This document shows, in pieces, positions 22,381-30,415 of a stretch of 64,000 nt of DNA (positions are counted from its first letter, which is position 1; each line of letters opens with the position of its first letter). Source of the DNA: Paragorgia papillata. Its lineage: Eukaryota; Cnidaria; Anthozoa; Scleralcyonacea; Coralliidae. Location: NCBI GenBank assembly GCA_035771165.1, contig JAWNZC010000111.1, forward strand, positions 806,001 to 870,000. The letters run 5' to 3'. The position numbers and the translations under genes are program-made. The notes under the pieces are model-generated. The model was given only the letters and a program-made list of their open reading frames with translations, did no database searches and was not told where the DNA came from.

Positions 22381-22697
22381 TCAATGGTTTCCCAACCTCT
22401 GAACCTCTCTTTTCTCCTTCAATATACTGTAATAAAGCGAGGCCCCACCGATAACCAATCCAGCGGTTCCAATTAGGTAACCATAATTGACCGACCAGTT
22501 CCCACCGAGTCGGAGACCGTTTTCAGCCGCCAGCCGTTCCCTGGCTTTCCTCTCCTTGGCTTCCTTCGATATCTGTGCCAGTCGTTTACCCGCGGCCACC
22601 CGTTTCGGGTCTTTGACTCTTTCCGTCTTGGCTATGGATGTTATCCTAGGGTTTTCCGTCTCTGTCTTGGCGTTCCGGGCTCAGTTCCGTCAGACAT
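22381..22697 (-). pseudogene. Small basic/membrane Polinton protein
   Basis: The main frame (from 22,599) reads a basic helix KRLAQISKEAKERKARERL and one membrane segment YGYLIGTAGLVIGGASLYYS near the C-terminus. The helix is preceded in the same frame by RVKDPKRVAAGK without an ATG. An ATG at 22,697 opens a short frame that would join after one base is skipped near 22,670, so a frameshift in the N-terminus is likely. This layout, basic helix plus C-terminal anchor, recurs in Polintons. Role unknown. Confidence 0.5.
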
Positions 22698-22917
22698 CTA
22701 TATATTGGTCTACGTTTCGTCTGTAGGGTCTGTGAGTTGATCTGTAGGGTCTGTGAGGTCGTCTGTCAGTTGATCTGTAGGAATAGCCAATAGATTCGGT
22801 AACATAGTACTCACCTTTACCATTCCTCCTAACACAATGTCCGAGGACTCTGATAGCTCTTCTGAGTCCATGGAAAACAGTTAGTATGGGTCGTCTGAAT
22901 TTCTTTGGGATCTTCAT
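22690..22917 (-). CDS. Arg/Tyr-rich small basic protein
   Basis: 75 codons, strongly basic, with an internal short repeat of RPHRPYRSTHRPYRR type near the C-terminus. Its stop overlaps the ATG of the next minus-strand gene (22,697). It starts 45 bp from the divergent kinase gene, so a shared promoter is likely. Composition suggests a nucleic-acid-binding or core protein. I recognise no family. Confidence 0.4.
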   Translation of the reverse strand: MKIPKKFRRPILTVFHGLRRAIRVLGHCVRRNGKGEYYVTESIGYSYRSTDRRPHRPYRSTHRPYRRNVDQYIDV

Positions 22918-22962
22918 ATAATATACAAAAGGTCCAAGCCTAAATTGTGAACCCTGTGTATA

Positions 22963-23772
22963 ATGACCAACTCAAAGCTCCCGGAGGGTGCCCGACTTAT
23001 CGTCCTCGACGTCGGTGTGGGGAAAACAACGTTCGTGAAACCATTCGCTAGAAGAAACCGCTACCATCTTATCGAGGAGCCAGTTGATGACAATCCGTAC
23101 CTCGAAAAGTTTTACGCCGACCCGGGGAGATGGGCGTACGAAATGGAGACCTGGTTCCTTGGCGAAAGAATCAACGCCTACCTAAAGGCTTTGGAGTTAA
23201 TCAACGATGGCTCGAGTGTGATCATAGAGCGGACACATCACAGCTGTCTAACTTTCGCCAAAACCATGCTGCATAATGGGTGGGTGACAGATGAACAATT
23301 TTCTAACTACGAGAAGATTTTCCACAAATTGAATGATCTACTCCCAACCCCTGATGTTTTAATCGTTCTGGAGGCTTCAGTCGAGACCTGCTATCAACGA
23401 ATGGTTGAAAGAAACCGGAAGTGTGAAGTCGGTGTAACCAAAAGCTATCTCGAGTGGATACAAAGATATATGAAAGAAATGGTTGAACTGCTTCAGAACG
23501 AGGGAACCAAGGTGATAACCCTCGATTGGGAGAACTTCGGTCCGGATGAATCGTTTCTAATCAATGAGCTTAACGGAACTCCCAGTGGATTCCATGGTTG
23601 GATGGCTCGTGTAGGCAGTCGGGACGTCTACATACCAGAGATAGTTAACCAGACCCGACAGGCTTTGGTAGCTGACCATAGCTCTTGTAGTATCGATCAT
23701 TCATACTGTCGAATGGTGGGCATACCTCAGTCACAATGTCGTCGAGTACACGAACATCAGATAAAAAGATAG
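22963..23772 (+). CDS. Deoxynucleoside kinase
   Basis: Phosphorylates deoxynucleosides to supply dNTPs for DNA synthesis. The main family features are visible: a P-loop-like VGVGKTTF, EEPVDDNPYLEKFY, DPGRWAYEMETWFL, an ERTHHS segment where the family has DRS or ERS, and a LID-like RMVERNRKCE. The P-loop looks short: the first Gly of GxxxxGK[ST] is missing, as if two or three residues were lost in frame. The last ~50 codons do not look conserved and overlap the convergent minus-strand gene by 128 bp; a shift near 23,600 may have replaced the true end. Kinase genes are uncommon in Polintons but usual in larger DNA viruses. Confidence 0.8.
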   Translation: MTNSKLPEGARLIVLDVGVGKTTFVKPFARRNRYHLIEEPVDDNPYLEKFYADPGRWAYEMETWFLGERINAYLKALELINDGSSVIIERTHHSCLTFAKTMLHNGWVTDEQFSNYEKIFHKLNDLLPTPDVLIVLEASVETCYQRMVERNRKCEVGVTKSYLEWIQRYMKEMVELLQNEGTKVITLDWENFGPDESFLINELNGTPSGFHGWMARVGSRDVYIPEIVNQTRQALVADHSSCSIDHSYCRMVGIPQSQCRRVHEHQIKR

Positions 23773-24150
23773 TCTCGTCGTATTTAACTCCACGTAGGAA
23801 GCTCCTGATTTGTGTCAGGACCTTGTGATAGCTAACATGAGCGAATTTACAGTTTTCCATTTTGCTTGAAGTCCTCGACTTGGTCATGTACCCTTGGATT
23901 AGTACACCAGAACCGGCTATAACCCCAAGGTCCACCGGGTTGGCTGTAACACCACCAGCTATCCCTCCGATTACAGTTAGCCCAATGCTGACCGTCTCGA
24001 GGACCAGTCTTATTCTCTTCAACCGGGTATATTTCCATTTGTAACACGTCGCCAGTTTGTGGTAGTATGAGTAGAGCTTCCGTAGTTTGTCTACTTCGGT
24101 GTCATTGAGGTTTTTACCAATGTGGTAAAATTCGAATTTACTTATCGTTG
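23645..24150 (-). CDS. Polinton protein with paired membrane segments
   Basis: The ATG-started frame is 125 codons (from 24,022), but the same frame is open upstream to about 24,150 with a family-like KFEFYHIGKN...KLRKLYSYYHKL region and no ATG, so the start may be lost by an indel shared with the neighbouring frame. Two glycine-rich hydrophobic helices (VSIGLTVIGGIAGGV, VDLGVIAGSGVLIQGY) precede CKFAHVSYHKVLTQIRSFLRG. I associate this layout with a Polinton-linked protein of cnidarians; function unknown. It runs convergent to the kinase with a 128-bp overlap. Confidence 0.55.
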
Positions 24151-24496
24151 CATGGGGTATTTGATTAATAGGTTTTTCTTTGAAATTATAATAGCCTTCT
24201 TGTAGTTCACCATGGCTGTATCGTAATGAGCACCGTAGTATTCTCTCAAGGCTTTATCCCCACTGTCGGGTTCCGTTTTAGCCTCTGGGTTTCTTCTCTT
24301 GGACTCCTCCATGTTACCGTTTTCCCCATACAACACGTCCCTGAGCTCACTGTATTCCAGGACCCATTTATCCAACACCGGATACAACTGTGGATCCCGC
24401 CTAATTCAAATTCAGGAACACCATAGTTTTGTCGTAGTGGTCCTCGTAAACGTACTTCATTCTGGCGCCTGGGTACTTTCTCTTGAACTCCTCCAT
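24142..24496 (-). CDS. Small charged proteins with repeated motif
   Basis: An 81-codon frame (24,387-24,142) contains MEESKRRNPEA...YYGAHYDTAMV. Just upstream, a 31-codon frame (24,496-24,401) contains a similar MEEFKRKYPGA...YEDHYDKTMV. The two share a motif about 30 residues long and seem to be a duplicated module, or one gene interrupted near 24,395. Both start divergently from integrase, whose ATG is 20 bp away. Not recognised. Confidence 0.4.
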
Positions 24497-24516
24497 TATA
24501 ACAAAGGTTAGGTTAT

Positions 24517-25617
24517 ATGGGTGATCATATCGAGCTGGAACAGGGGTTGAGAGAGATCTACTACAATCCGAAAACAGGATACCAGTCAGCTGAACGGTTG
24601 TACCAGAAGGCATTTGAAGAGGGTATTGGTGTGAGTAGGAAGGCAGTGAGGAACTGGTTGAAAACACAGGACACATACACGAGGTATAAACCGGTTGTGA
24701 GGAGGCATAAGTTCACACAGACGTTCGTCAGCCACCTCGGTGAACAGATACATATGGACTTGGTTGATATGGGGAAGTACAAGAACCAGAACAAAGGGTA
24801 TTACTGGATCCTAACAGCTGTTGAGATTTTGAGTAGGTATGCCTTCGCCATCCCCGTCTACAGGAAGGACAAAACTAACATGACTAGGGCTGTGGCTGAG
24901 CTGTTGGAACAGTTCAAAGACCGATTTGGTAGTTATCCCGACCTAGCCCAGTTCGACGACGGAAAGGAGTTTTACAATATCGGTGTGAAGGACCTCCTGA
25001 AGGAACGCAGCACCGAGTACTTTAGTACGTACTCAGACAAGAAAGCAGCAGTTGTCGAACGATTTAACGGAACACTAAAAACTGTGATGTGGAAGTATTT
25101 CTACACCAAGGGGACGTATAAATGGATCGATGCCCTGGACGACCTCGTCGGGGACTATAACAACACAAAACACAGCACCACGCTGACTAAGCCCAAGGAC
25201 GTGGATAAGTCAAACGAGAATCAGGTTTGGAATACATTATTCGGTCACCATTTTGGTGATCACCCTTTACCCAAGTTTAAAGTTGGGGACACCATGAGAG
25301 TGACAAAGTATAAGAGTATATTTACGAAGGGCTATGAAGCTAACTTCACTGAGGAAATCTTCAAGATAGCGAAGGTCATTCGTGGTGATCCAAACGTTTA
25401 TGAGATTGAGGACGACGAGGGGGAGCCAATCATTGGAAAGTTCTATGAGGAAGAGCTGTCGCCGGTGAACAAGAAGGATGACGGCTACAGAGTCGAGAGA
25501 ATACTGAAAAGAAAGAAGGTGGGGGGGGGGGAGAAAATGGTGTTGGTCAAGTGGTTGGGCTATAATGACAAACACAACTCATGGATACCCGAAAGTGACA
25601 TACAGAACCTGGGTTGA
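24517..25617 (+). CDS. Polinton integrase with chromodomain
   Basis: 366 codons, apparently intact. Integrates the element by strand transfer. Catalytic Asp in HMDLVDMGKY (~81), Asp in QFDDGKEFYN (~147) and Glu in VVERFNGTLK (~181) form the DDE triad. The N-terminus has a helical DNA-binding region (RKAVRNWLKTQ). The last ~50 residues (YRVERIL... to VKWLGYN...WIPESDI) are a chromodomain, which in related integrases guides insertion to methylated histones. A GGG-rich run near 25,519 lies in the chromodomain but keeps frame. Its stop TGA overlapped the next gene's ATG before a 785-bp insertion separated them. Confidence 0.93.
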   Translation: MGDHIELEQGLREIYYNPKTGYQSAERLYQKAFEEGIGVSRKAVRNWLKTQDTYTRYKPVVRRHKFTQTFVSHLGEQIHMDLVDMGKYKNQNKGYYWILTAVEILSRYAFAIPVYRKDKTNMTRAVAELLEQFKDRFGSYPDLAQFDDGKEFYNIGVKDLLKERSTEYFSTYSDKKAAVVERFNGTLKTVMWKYFYTKGTYKWIDALDDLVGDYNNTKHSTTLTKPKDVDKSNENQVWNTLFGHHFGDHPLPKFKVGDTMRVTKYKSIFTKGYEANFTEEIFKIAKVIRGDPNVYEIEDDEGEPIIGKFYEEELSPVNKKDDGYRVERILKRKKVGGGEKMVLVKWLGYNDKHNSWIPESDIQNLG

Positions 25618-25620
25618 TGT

Positions 25621-26405
25621 CAGCCTAGACCTAGGCCTTCTATTTCCTATTTGGGGGCCTGGGCCGAAAGGACTGGGGAGAGACAACGGGAAATAGAAGG
25701 CCTAGTAGATTTCCCAATCAAAACTGCCCCAAAACTGCCCCACTCTAGATTCTCAAAAGTTGGTGGCGCCAAATCTCAAGTTATTGATATTTTTGTCGAG
25801 TTAACGGAAGTTCAAGGTATTGTTGAAGCATTTACGATATAAATCGAGTATTCCTGGTATTCTGTGAAAGTTATTTGATTTCCCGAACGAATCGAATGCA
25901 TTTTATGTCAAATGAAGGTGAACTCGTGAGTGTATAAATGTAAACGTTCGCCACATGCGTGGCCAATGCTTCATGATTTTCTGTTGATGTTTCTCTGAAG
26001 ATGATTCTGAAATGGTAATATATTTGCCAGGAGTATTTTACGCTTGAAAGATGTCATATTTTCATGTGTCTATAAATAGTCGAATCCAGAGCGTGAAGTT
26101 GAGTCGAATTCAGAGCGTGAAGTTGAGTCGAATCCAGAGCGTGAAGATGATAGGAATCGATCAGAGGACAATTACTGAATATAATTTTAACTTAATATTA
26201 TGGTTCTAAAATATAGATTTGATATTTAAGTGGTGGCTCGATGCCGATGGTTGTAAGACTTGTAACTGTGAAAAAATTGAATAAATACAATGGTCTGGGA
26301 TTTGGCAAATCTACTAGGCTTTTCCGGAGCATTAACTCTGCTTACGTCATGAAGCGAATTTAGTTCCCAGTCCCATAGGCCACAGCTCAGCCTATGTCTA
26401 GGCTG
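25621..26405. mobile_element. 785-bp non-autonomous DNA transposon
   Basis: Ends are CAGCCTAGACCTAGGC and the inverse GCCTATGTCTAGGCTG (16 bp, one mismatch). GGTTGATGT occurs on both sides (25,612-25,620 and 26,406-26,414), a 9-bp target duplication. A second inverted pair (GGCCTTCTATTTCC / GGAAATAGAAGGCC) lies inside the left end, and a short tandem of GAATCCAGAGCGTGAAG-like units lies near 26,085-26,145. No coding frame. The TSD length suggests a Mutator-like family, not certain. Confidence 0.9.
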
Positions 26406-26410
26406 GGTTG

Positions 26411-27097
26411 ATGTATAGTCGGATGGTGAAGTTAACATTATTCATTGAAAACGGTGAAAAGACTGTTTATTTTTATGAGTCCATTGTGGTGACACACCCG
26501 AAAGCACAAATAATGTTGAAGAAGGCGACAGTATTCTGGAACTACAACAATATAGTAAAGGGTTTGAACGACTCAGCGTCGTTCGACGGTGAGGAGGCGT
26601 TAGCTTCCGAAGGTTATCTGGACTTTGACGCGTTGGAGACGTTCGTTAAGGCTCTAGCAAAGGACAACGGTGGGACAGTCACCTTCGAAAAGAGAGTCTA
26701 CGACGGAACATCTAGGATAAAGACGTCGAAGAACCTAAAGTTGGGAAAGATGCGTCTTCTTCTGGGGTTTAATGAAGGTGATACAATAACTAGTAGTAAT
26801 GGGTGGACGATGAGTCCGAACCAGGTGGACATCAACAGAGGACTGAGGTATGTCGAGATTTTATGTGAGGCTGTTGAAAGTGGGGAAAGTCTGAACAATG
26901 GGAAAAGGAGTAACCTGATTGGCACTCTTCCAATTAGCTCTGAACAGAGTCTGAAAGGGAGTGCACAGCAGTACGTTGACCTTGAGTCGAAAGTTGAGAT
27001 TCAGAAGGGTGTTTACAACAAGAAGACCTTTAGAGCGAGGGGGAACAACAGCTCTGATAATGTTGGAGCTGTCCTACGCGAACTGTACATTGGGTGA
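26411..27097 (+). CDS. Probable minor capsid (penton-like) protein
   Basis: 228 codons from ATG 26,411, or 224 from ATG 26,423. Sits between integrase and the capsid cluster, where Polintons carry the penton homologue. The C-terminal half has a beta-rich pattern (RGLRYVEILCEAV, GTLPIS, LKGSAQQYVDL, VGAVLRELYIG) that resembles minor capsid or fibre-like proteins of cnidarian Polintons as I know them. No enzymatic motif. The original start overlapped the integrase stop as TGATG; the 9-bp target duplication recreated it. Function inferred from position and pattern. Confidence 0.55.
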   Translation: MYSRMVKLTLFIENGEKTVYFYESIVVTHPKAQIMLKKATVFWNYNNIVKGLNDSASFDGEEALASEGYLDFDALETFVKALAKDNGGTVTFEKRVYDGTSRIKTSKNLKLGKMRLLLGFNEGDTITSSNGWTMSPNQVDINRGLRYVEILCEAVESGESLNNGKRSNLIGTLPISSEQSLKGSAQQYVDLESKVEIQKGVYNKKTFRARGNNSSDNVGAVLRELYIG

Positions 27098-27118
27098 TGT
27101 AACGTAGGTTAGTGTATA

Positions 27119-27472
27119 ATGGCTGAAGGAGGAGTTGACATTGAATTGGATAATCTTGGGGAGGACACAGGTGGACGTGATGATGGAGGGGAGATTGGTG
27201 AAACAAGTTTTCAAGGAATTGAGGATCTGGAGCGTCGGCTAATGAACCTTAGGATGAGAGATTATGATGAGATAATCCATGTTGAGGATGGAGCGTCCGA
27301 TCCTCAACACAAAGAGGTGGCGAGTAGGAGGTCGGTAACGGATGCTAAGAAAAGGTTCCTCAAGGATGTTTTAGGTGTTAAGGTGTTGAAAAAGAATGGT
27401 GAGGCTTCCAAGAAGTTGCTAGATAATATTAGTTCTACTCCGGTAAAAAGGGAGACTCCATTATTGGGTTAA
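27119..27472 (+). CDS. Acidic small Polinton protein
   Basis: 117 codons; acidic, Gly- and Asp-rich first third, then a mixed-charge helical C-terminus. Its stop shares an A with the next ATG (TAATG), showing the tight packing of this gene block. I recognise no domain. Could be a scaffold or minor virion protein. Confidence 0.5.
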   Translation: MAEGGVDIELDNLGEDTGGRDDGGEIGETSFQGIEDLERRLMNLRMRDYDEIIHVEDGASDPQHKEVASRRSVTDAKKRFLKDVLGVKVLKKNGEASKKLLDNISSTPVKRETPLLG

Positions 27473-28048
27473 TGTTCAATGGTAAGAAGGTTTTGGTACA
27501 GGGAGAAAAAACAGGGGAAACCGTCTTCAGCAGATCCAAGGACAGTGGGGAAGCCGTTAGAGAGTTTAAAGCACTGTTAGAGAAAGCCAAAATTGAACAC
27601 TCCAAAACGGTTGGTGGAGCGGTTGAGGAGATCAACAACGACTCAACAACCTGTGAAGACGTGGTGGCTGATGTAATCTCACAAGCCAGCTCAGTGATCA
27701 ACAGCAGGGTTGAAGAAAGAGAGAAAGAACTACAGGATCAGGCGGGAGGAGTATTCCTGAGCAAGCAGAAAGTAAGAGAATTCTCTGGGACGCTCAACCC
27801 ACAAGGTATGGATAGGGAGAAGATTGAAGCTCTTGAAAGACAGGCTGATCACTAGACTAGAAGCACTGAATGAAGCCGACCCTGTTAAGGAACAGTTCTA
27901 CAAAAGCGTCAGCGAGACAGCGAAACTGAAGGCAGACAGCATAAGAATTGGGCTTGGTGAAAGGCCTGAACATACCGAAGCTATGTCTGTTTTAACCAGT
28001 GAGGTGGAAAAGAATGACTTGAATAGGCTGGAGAGATTCAAGAGGTGA
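27472..28048 (+). pseudogene. Helical Polinton protein, frameshifted
   Basis: The first frame (127 codons from ATG 27,472) is rich in Glu, Lys and Ala and predicted helical. Near 27,830 the sensible sequence moves to another frame (LKDRLITRLEALNEADPVKEQ and on) that continues to 28,048, so the intact protein would be about 190 residues with one extra base removed. Not recognised; a tail or scaffold role is possible from its place before the capsid gene. Confidence 0.5.
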
Positions 28049-28060
28049 GCCAGGGAAAAT

Positions 28061-28357
28061 ATGATTGGCCTGTCTGCTGTGGCGATCTCCATAGCTGGGA
28101 TTGCGACTACAATAATTGTAGCCGCTAGAAAGGCTGTCTCACGTGGGGGTAAAGCCGTCGATGGCTTCGCTAAGGCACTCGCTAACCTAGCTAAGAAGGT
28201 CGGGCGTCTGTTGGCACCACTGTGCAACCTACTAGCACAGGTTCTGACTTGGGGAGGGAAAGGTGTGGAATGGTTAGCCAACAATCTGTGGGTTCTTGTC
28301 ATAGCGATGGTGTGGTTGTTGCATGACTACTGGAAAAACAGAAAAAGTAGGAAATAA
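28061..28357 (+). CDS. Small protein with two membrane segments
   Basis: 98 codons. A hydrophobic N-terminus (LSAVAISIAGIATTIIVA), an amphipathic basic middle (RKAVSRGGKAVDGFAKALAN...KKVGRLL) and a hydrophobic C-terminal segment (NLWVLVIAMVWLLH) with a basic tail. The amphipathic basic helix resembles membrane-active virion peptides such as those used by adenovirus-like particles to breach membranes. That comparison is inference. It lies 17 bp upstream of the capsid gene. Confidence 0.5.
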   Translation: MIGLSAVAISIAGIATTIIVAARKAVSRGGKAVDGFAKALANLAKKVGRLLAPLCNLLAQVLTWGGKGVEWLANNLWVLVIAMVWLLHDYWKNRKSRK

Positions 28358-28374
28358 AATCTGTCATGTAGTAT

Positions 28375-29616
28375 ATGACCAACAGAAGTCAGATAGAGCT
28401 GTCACCCGGATTCAGACGAGCGAGGATGTCAGAGATTAAGGGAAGCAGGACAAGACATGTCATCACAATGAATCCCAACAGAGTCAACCTTGGTGAGGAC
28501 CTCTACATCGACATACCAAAGCTAAAACCCGATAGCTGTTTGGTGCCAGGTAGCTTTCACCTATTGTTCGACTTCAAGAACGCCAACACCAAGTCGTGGT
28601 TTTTAAACAATCTTTCCAGACTCCCGTCCGAAAGGTTAGTGGTCAAACTAGCTGGCGAGACTGTTTACAACAACACGGGTGAAAGTGTCTTCAATGTGTA
28701 CAAGGATCTCTGGCTACCAAAGAGTGTGAGGGATCGGAAGGTTGAATATGGAATTGGTTCAGAGAACCTGAGAAAGCTAATCTCCAAGGATGACAGTGGG
28801 GCTTCCTCTGGGGACGCTGAGAAGGTGGCTGACGCTCTGATGTTCTCAATCCAGGGTACAAAACTCAAAGTAAAACTGGACAAAATCCTTGAGGACCACG
28901 GGCTCTATGCTCCCTTTGAAATGTATAACAACTTCCGCTATATCATTACGTTACCAAAGGCAAGCGATATTATGGTGGCTCAGTCAAGTGAGTCTGTTGA
29001 CGGGTACACACTGGAGGGCCTCCAACTGGAGTACGAGACGGTTGACAACCACGACATCGCCAATGAAATAACCTCGCTGTACACAGTCGGCCGATCGCTG
29101 TCTTACGAACACGTGACGTTGATGAAGTCAACTGAATGGGCGGCTGGAGCAACCTTGATCAATCAACATATTAACCTCCCACGGAAGTCAATGAAGGGGA
29201 TTGTGATAATGTTCACAAATATGTCTCGGACTGATAGTGAGGAATATGTCTATCCAAACATTGAAAACGTCAAGCTAACAATTGAGGGTGTGCCCAACGC
29301 CGTCTTCAGCCAAGGGATTCCAAAGAACAGGTTCTATGATGAGGCCAAAAGACTGTTCGGTGGGAAGGAAGAGTCTGATCAGTTTATGACAATCCATAAG
29401 TTCTACAAGGACGCCTTCGCTCTGGCGGTTGACTTGAGAAGTATCGAAGACCGTGAAAATGTTGGGACTGGGAAAAAAATTGTTAACACACAGTCTGGAG
29501 TTCTAATCGAGATCGCTAAAAAGGTGACCGTGGCTAATGTAGTCTGCCGAGTCTTTGTGTTGAGCGATGGTTTGGTGAATATGGTAAACAAAAATCTAAA
29601 ATCAATTCAGTATTAA
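28375..29616 (+). CDS. Major capsid protein (double jelly-roll type)
   Basis: 413 codons, intact. By position (directly before the packaging ATPase) and by general pattern it is the Polinton major capsid protein: KSWFLNNLSRLPSERLVVK, KSMKGIVIMFTNM, EGVPNAVFSQGIPKNR and FALAVDLRS segments are spaced as in cnidarian Polinton capsids that I recognise. Members fold as two jelly rolls and form the hexon-like shell. Its stop is followed without a gap by the ATPase ATG. No breaks seen, which is notable given the decayed polymerase. Confidence 0.8.
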   Translation: MTNRSQIELSPGFRRARMSEIKGSRTRHVITMNPNRVNLGEDLYIDIPKLKPDSCLVPGSFHLLFDFKNANTKSWFLNNLSRLPSERLVVKLAGETVYNNTGESVFNVYKDLWLPKSVRDRKVEYGIGSENLRKLISKDDSGASSGDAEKVADALMFSIQGTKLKVKLDKILEDHGLYAPFEMYNNFRYIITLPKASDIMVAQSSESVDGYTLEGLQLEYETVDNHDIANEITSLYTVGRSLSYEHVTLMKSTEWAAGATLINQHINLPRKSMKGIVIMFTNMSRTDSEEYVYPNIENVKLTIEGVPNAVFSQGIPKNRFYDEAKRLFGGKEESDQFMTIHKFYKDAFALAVDLRSIEDRENVGTGKKIVNTQSGVLIEIAKKVTVANVVCRVFVLSDGLVNMVNKNLKSIQY

Positions 29617-30225
29617 ATGGATCACCCGTTCAATATGTTGGTCACGGGTATGATGGCTTGTGGGAAAACTTACTATCTCCTGAAAATGTTGGAGGATGAG
29701 TACCCTGGGTTCTTTGACTACATCGTTCGGATCTGTCCGACGTTCAGCTGGAATGAAACCTATACTACTTGGAGGTATAGGGATGACCCGGACTTCGTCG
29801 TTGTAGAGTGTAGTCAGGACGACGTCGAAATTATACTGAAACACATCGTCGAAGTATTTAAAGGCTCCAAAACACCAATCATCCTCGACGACTATGCTAG
29901 TGGACAAACTGAAAAGAACAGAACAAGTGAGCTGGTCAAATTAGCCTTCAGCGCCCGACACTACAATCTGTCAACTATTGTCATCACACAACAATTAACA
30001 GCTATCACAAAACCTTATAAGGAGAATATCAGTAAGCTGGTAACGTTCTACAACCCCAACAAGGGCGACATGAAGGTCATCACTGACGACTACCTGGGTG
30101 GTTTAGGTAGAAATGAGGTTATGGAGGTAACCGAAAAGTTAAAAGAAAACAAATATGCCAGGCTTGAGGTCACACTAAGGCACCCGTATGGGTATAAGGT
30201 GGTCATCCCGAAATGTGGTCTGTAA
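29617..30225 (+). CDS. Genome-packaging ATPase (FtsK/HerA-like)
   Basis: 202 codons, intact. Walker A TGMMACGKT at residues ~10-18, Walker B PIILDDYAS at ~87-95, and a polar sensor-like VITQQL at ~125. The family drives DNA into preformed capsids in Polintons, adenovirus-like and giant viruses. It starts immediately after the capsid stop. Length is normal for the Polinton form. Confidence 0.88.
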   Translation: MDHPFNMLVTGMMACGKTYYLLKMLEDEYPGFFDYIVRICPTFSWNETYTTWRYRDDPDFVVVECSQDDVEIILKHIVEVFKGSKTPIILDDYASGQTEKNRTSELVKLAFSARHYNLSTIVITQQLTAITKPYKENISKLVTFYNPNKGDMKVITDDYLGGLGRNEVMEVTEKLKENKYARLEVTLRHPYGYKVVIPKCGL

Positions 30226-30229
30226 TAAG

Positions 30230-30415
30230 ATGACTGAAAGGAAAACCAAACTGGCAAAAGCTGTAAAAAAAACAAGGCATCTGCAACCTTACCGGCCCAG
30301 ACTTTTGTTGGAGAGCTGGGGGTGGAAATACCCACTGAGGTTGTCAGCCTCGCTGATGAGCTTGTCAATGAACTAAAAAAGGCTGAGGAAACTGAACCGA
30401 CACTAACTCGTATAT
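30230..30415 (+). pseudogene. Truncated last Polinton gene, frameshifted
   Basis: ATG 30,230 begins a basic N-terminus (TERKTKLAKAVKK). In a run of eight A at about 30,267-30,274 the plausible coding sequence moves by one base to a frame that reads KASATLPAQTFVGELGVEIP and on to about 30,415, where similarity to coding sequence is lost. The gene is therefore both shifted and cut short, marking the right limit of recognisable Polinton. Not recognised. Confidence 0.45.

Larger units (their letters stand above)
11512..30415. mobile_element. Polinton/Maverick element (decayed)
   Basis: Contains the hallmark Polinton set: family B DNA polymerase with protein-primed-type motifs, a retroviral-type integrase with a chromodomain, an FtsK/HerA-like packaging ATPase and a double-jelly-roll-type major capsid protein, plus small membrane proteins common in cnidarian Polintons. 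Removing three later insertions (3.9, 1.0 and 0.8 kb) leaves about 13 kb. I could not find terminal inverted repeats, and no maturation protease is visible, so both ends may be truncated. Several genes carry stops or frameshifts, so this looks like a dead copy, although some breaks sit in homopolymers and could be sequence errors. Confidence 0.9.

Noticed and set aside
27119..28357. Adenovirus-like protease among the small Polinton genes
   Set aside because: No His-Asp-Cys pattern is visible in any of these frames.
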